Assembly (NCBI GenBank): GCA_027622115.1
Contig: JAQBZS010000468.1
Span: 1 to 6,187 of the forward strand
Reading direction: 5' to 3'
DNA: 6,187 bases
DNA from: Planctomycetota bacterium
GTDB taxonomy: Bacteria > Planctomycetota > Planctomycetia > Planctomycetales > Planctomycetaceae
Shown here: one piece after another, positions 6,136-6,187 of the stretch
Position numbering within the stretch: the first letter of the stretch is position 1
How the letters are laid out: the number at the start of each line of letters is the position of its first letter
The notes under the pieces: generated by a model
Databases searched by the model: none
The model's input: the letters and a program-made list of their open reading frames with translations, nothing else
Told to the model about the DNA's origin: nothing
Translations under genes and position numbers: made by a program

Positions 6136-6187
6136 GGTGGCTGGGGGGGTGGTTCAAAGTTCCTGACGCTACCGTTTTCTATGTGCT

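Noticed and set aside
6136..6187. Possible terminator or new gene at the right edge
   Set aside because: Only 52 bases with a G run (6143-6151 area) and no hairpin plus T tract; too little sequence to support any feature.

Overview
The window looks like a stretch of planctomycete chromosome, or that of a close relative in the PVC group. The evidence is a moderately high GC content, widely spaced genes with weak ribosome binding sites, and a large lipoprotein that ends in a DUF1080 (3-keto-disaccharide hydrolase-type) domain, a domain very abundant in Planctomycetes. A broken gene at the left edge also resembles a protein family I associate with Planctomycetes and neighbouring phyla. All recognisable genes are on the + strand. 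I see no rRNA, tRNA, CRISPR array, insertion sequence or phage gene.

Layout from left to right. (1) 1-432 is the 3' part of a conserved gene, cut by the window edge and carrying two opposite single-base frameshifts at about 118-121 and 180-185. The start and end share one reading frame, while the segment between them is in another. (2) 433-655 is a spacer with no gene I can defend. (3) 656-1717 encodes a PLP-dependent enzyme of the D-cysteine desulfhydrase / ACC deaminase family. Its active-site residues favour the desulfhydrase side, but several signature motifs diverge. (4) 1718-1852 is a spacer whose minus strand reads like the end of a lost protein. (5) 1853-4384 encodes an 843-residue lipoprotein: lipobox, PEGA-like beta domain, TolB/PD40-like propeller, an unassigned helical middle, and a C-terminal DUF1080 domain. 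(6) 4435-5652 (possibly from 4381) encodes MoeA, the molybdenum insertase of molybdenum cofactor synthesis. It lacks lysines normally found in its active site. (7) 5758-6135 encodes a small single-domain STAS protein of the anti-sigma-factor-antagonist type. It has leucine where the regulatory serine usually sits.

The genes do not form an obvious pathway. The lipoprotein and moeA are close enough to be co-transcribed, with either a 4-base overlap or a 50-base gap depending on the moeA start. Their functions (envelope or extracellular carbohydrate binding versus cytoplasmic cofactor synthesis) suggest a shared transcript rather than a joint process. The STAS gene follows after 105 bases with its own good ribosome binding site, and no partner kinase, phosphatase or sigma factor is in view. 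I do not see an undescribed multi-gene system here. The points most worth a second look are the doubly frameshifted gene at the left edge and the active-site changes in three otherwise recognisable proteins.
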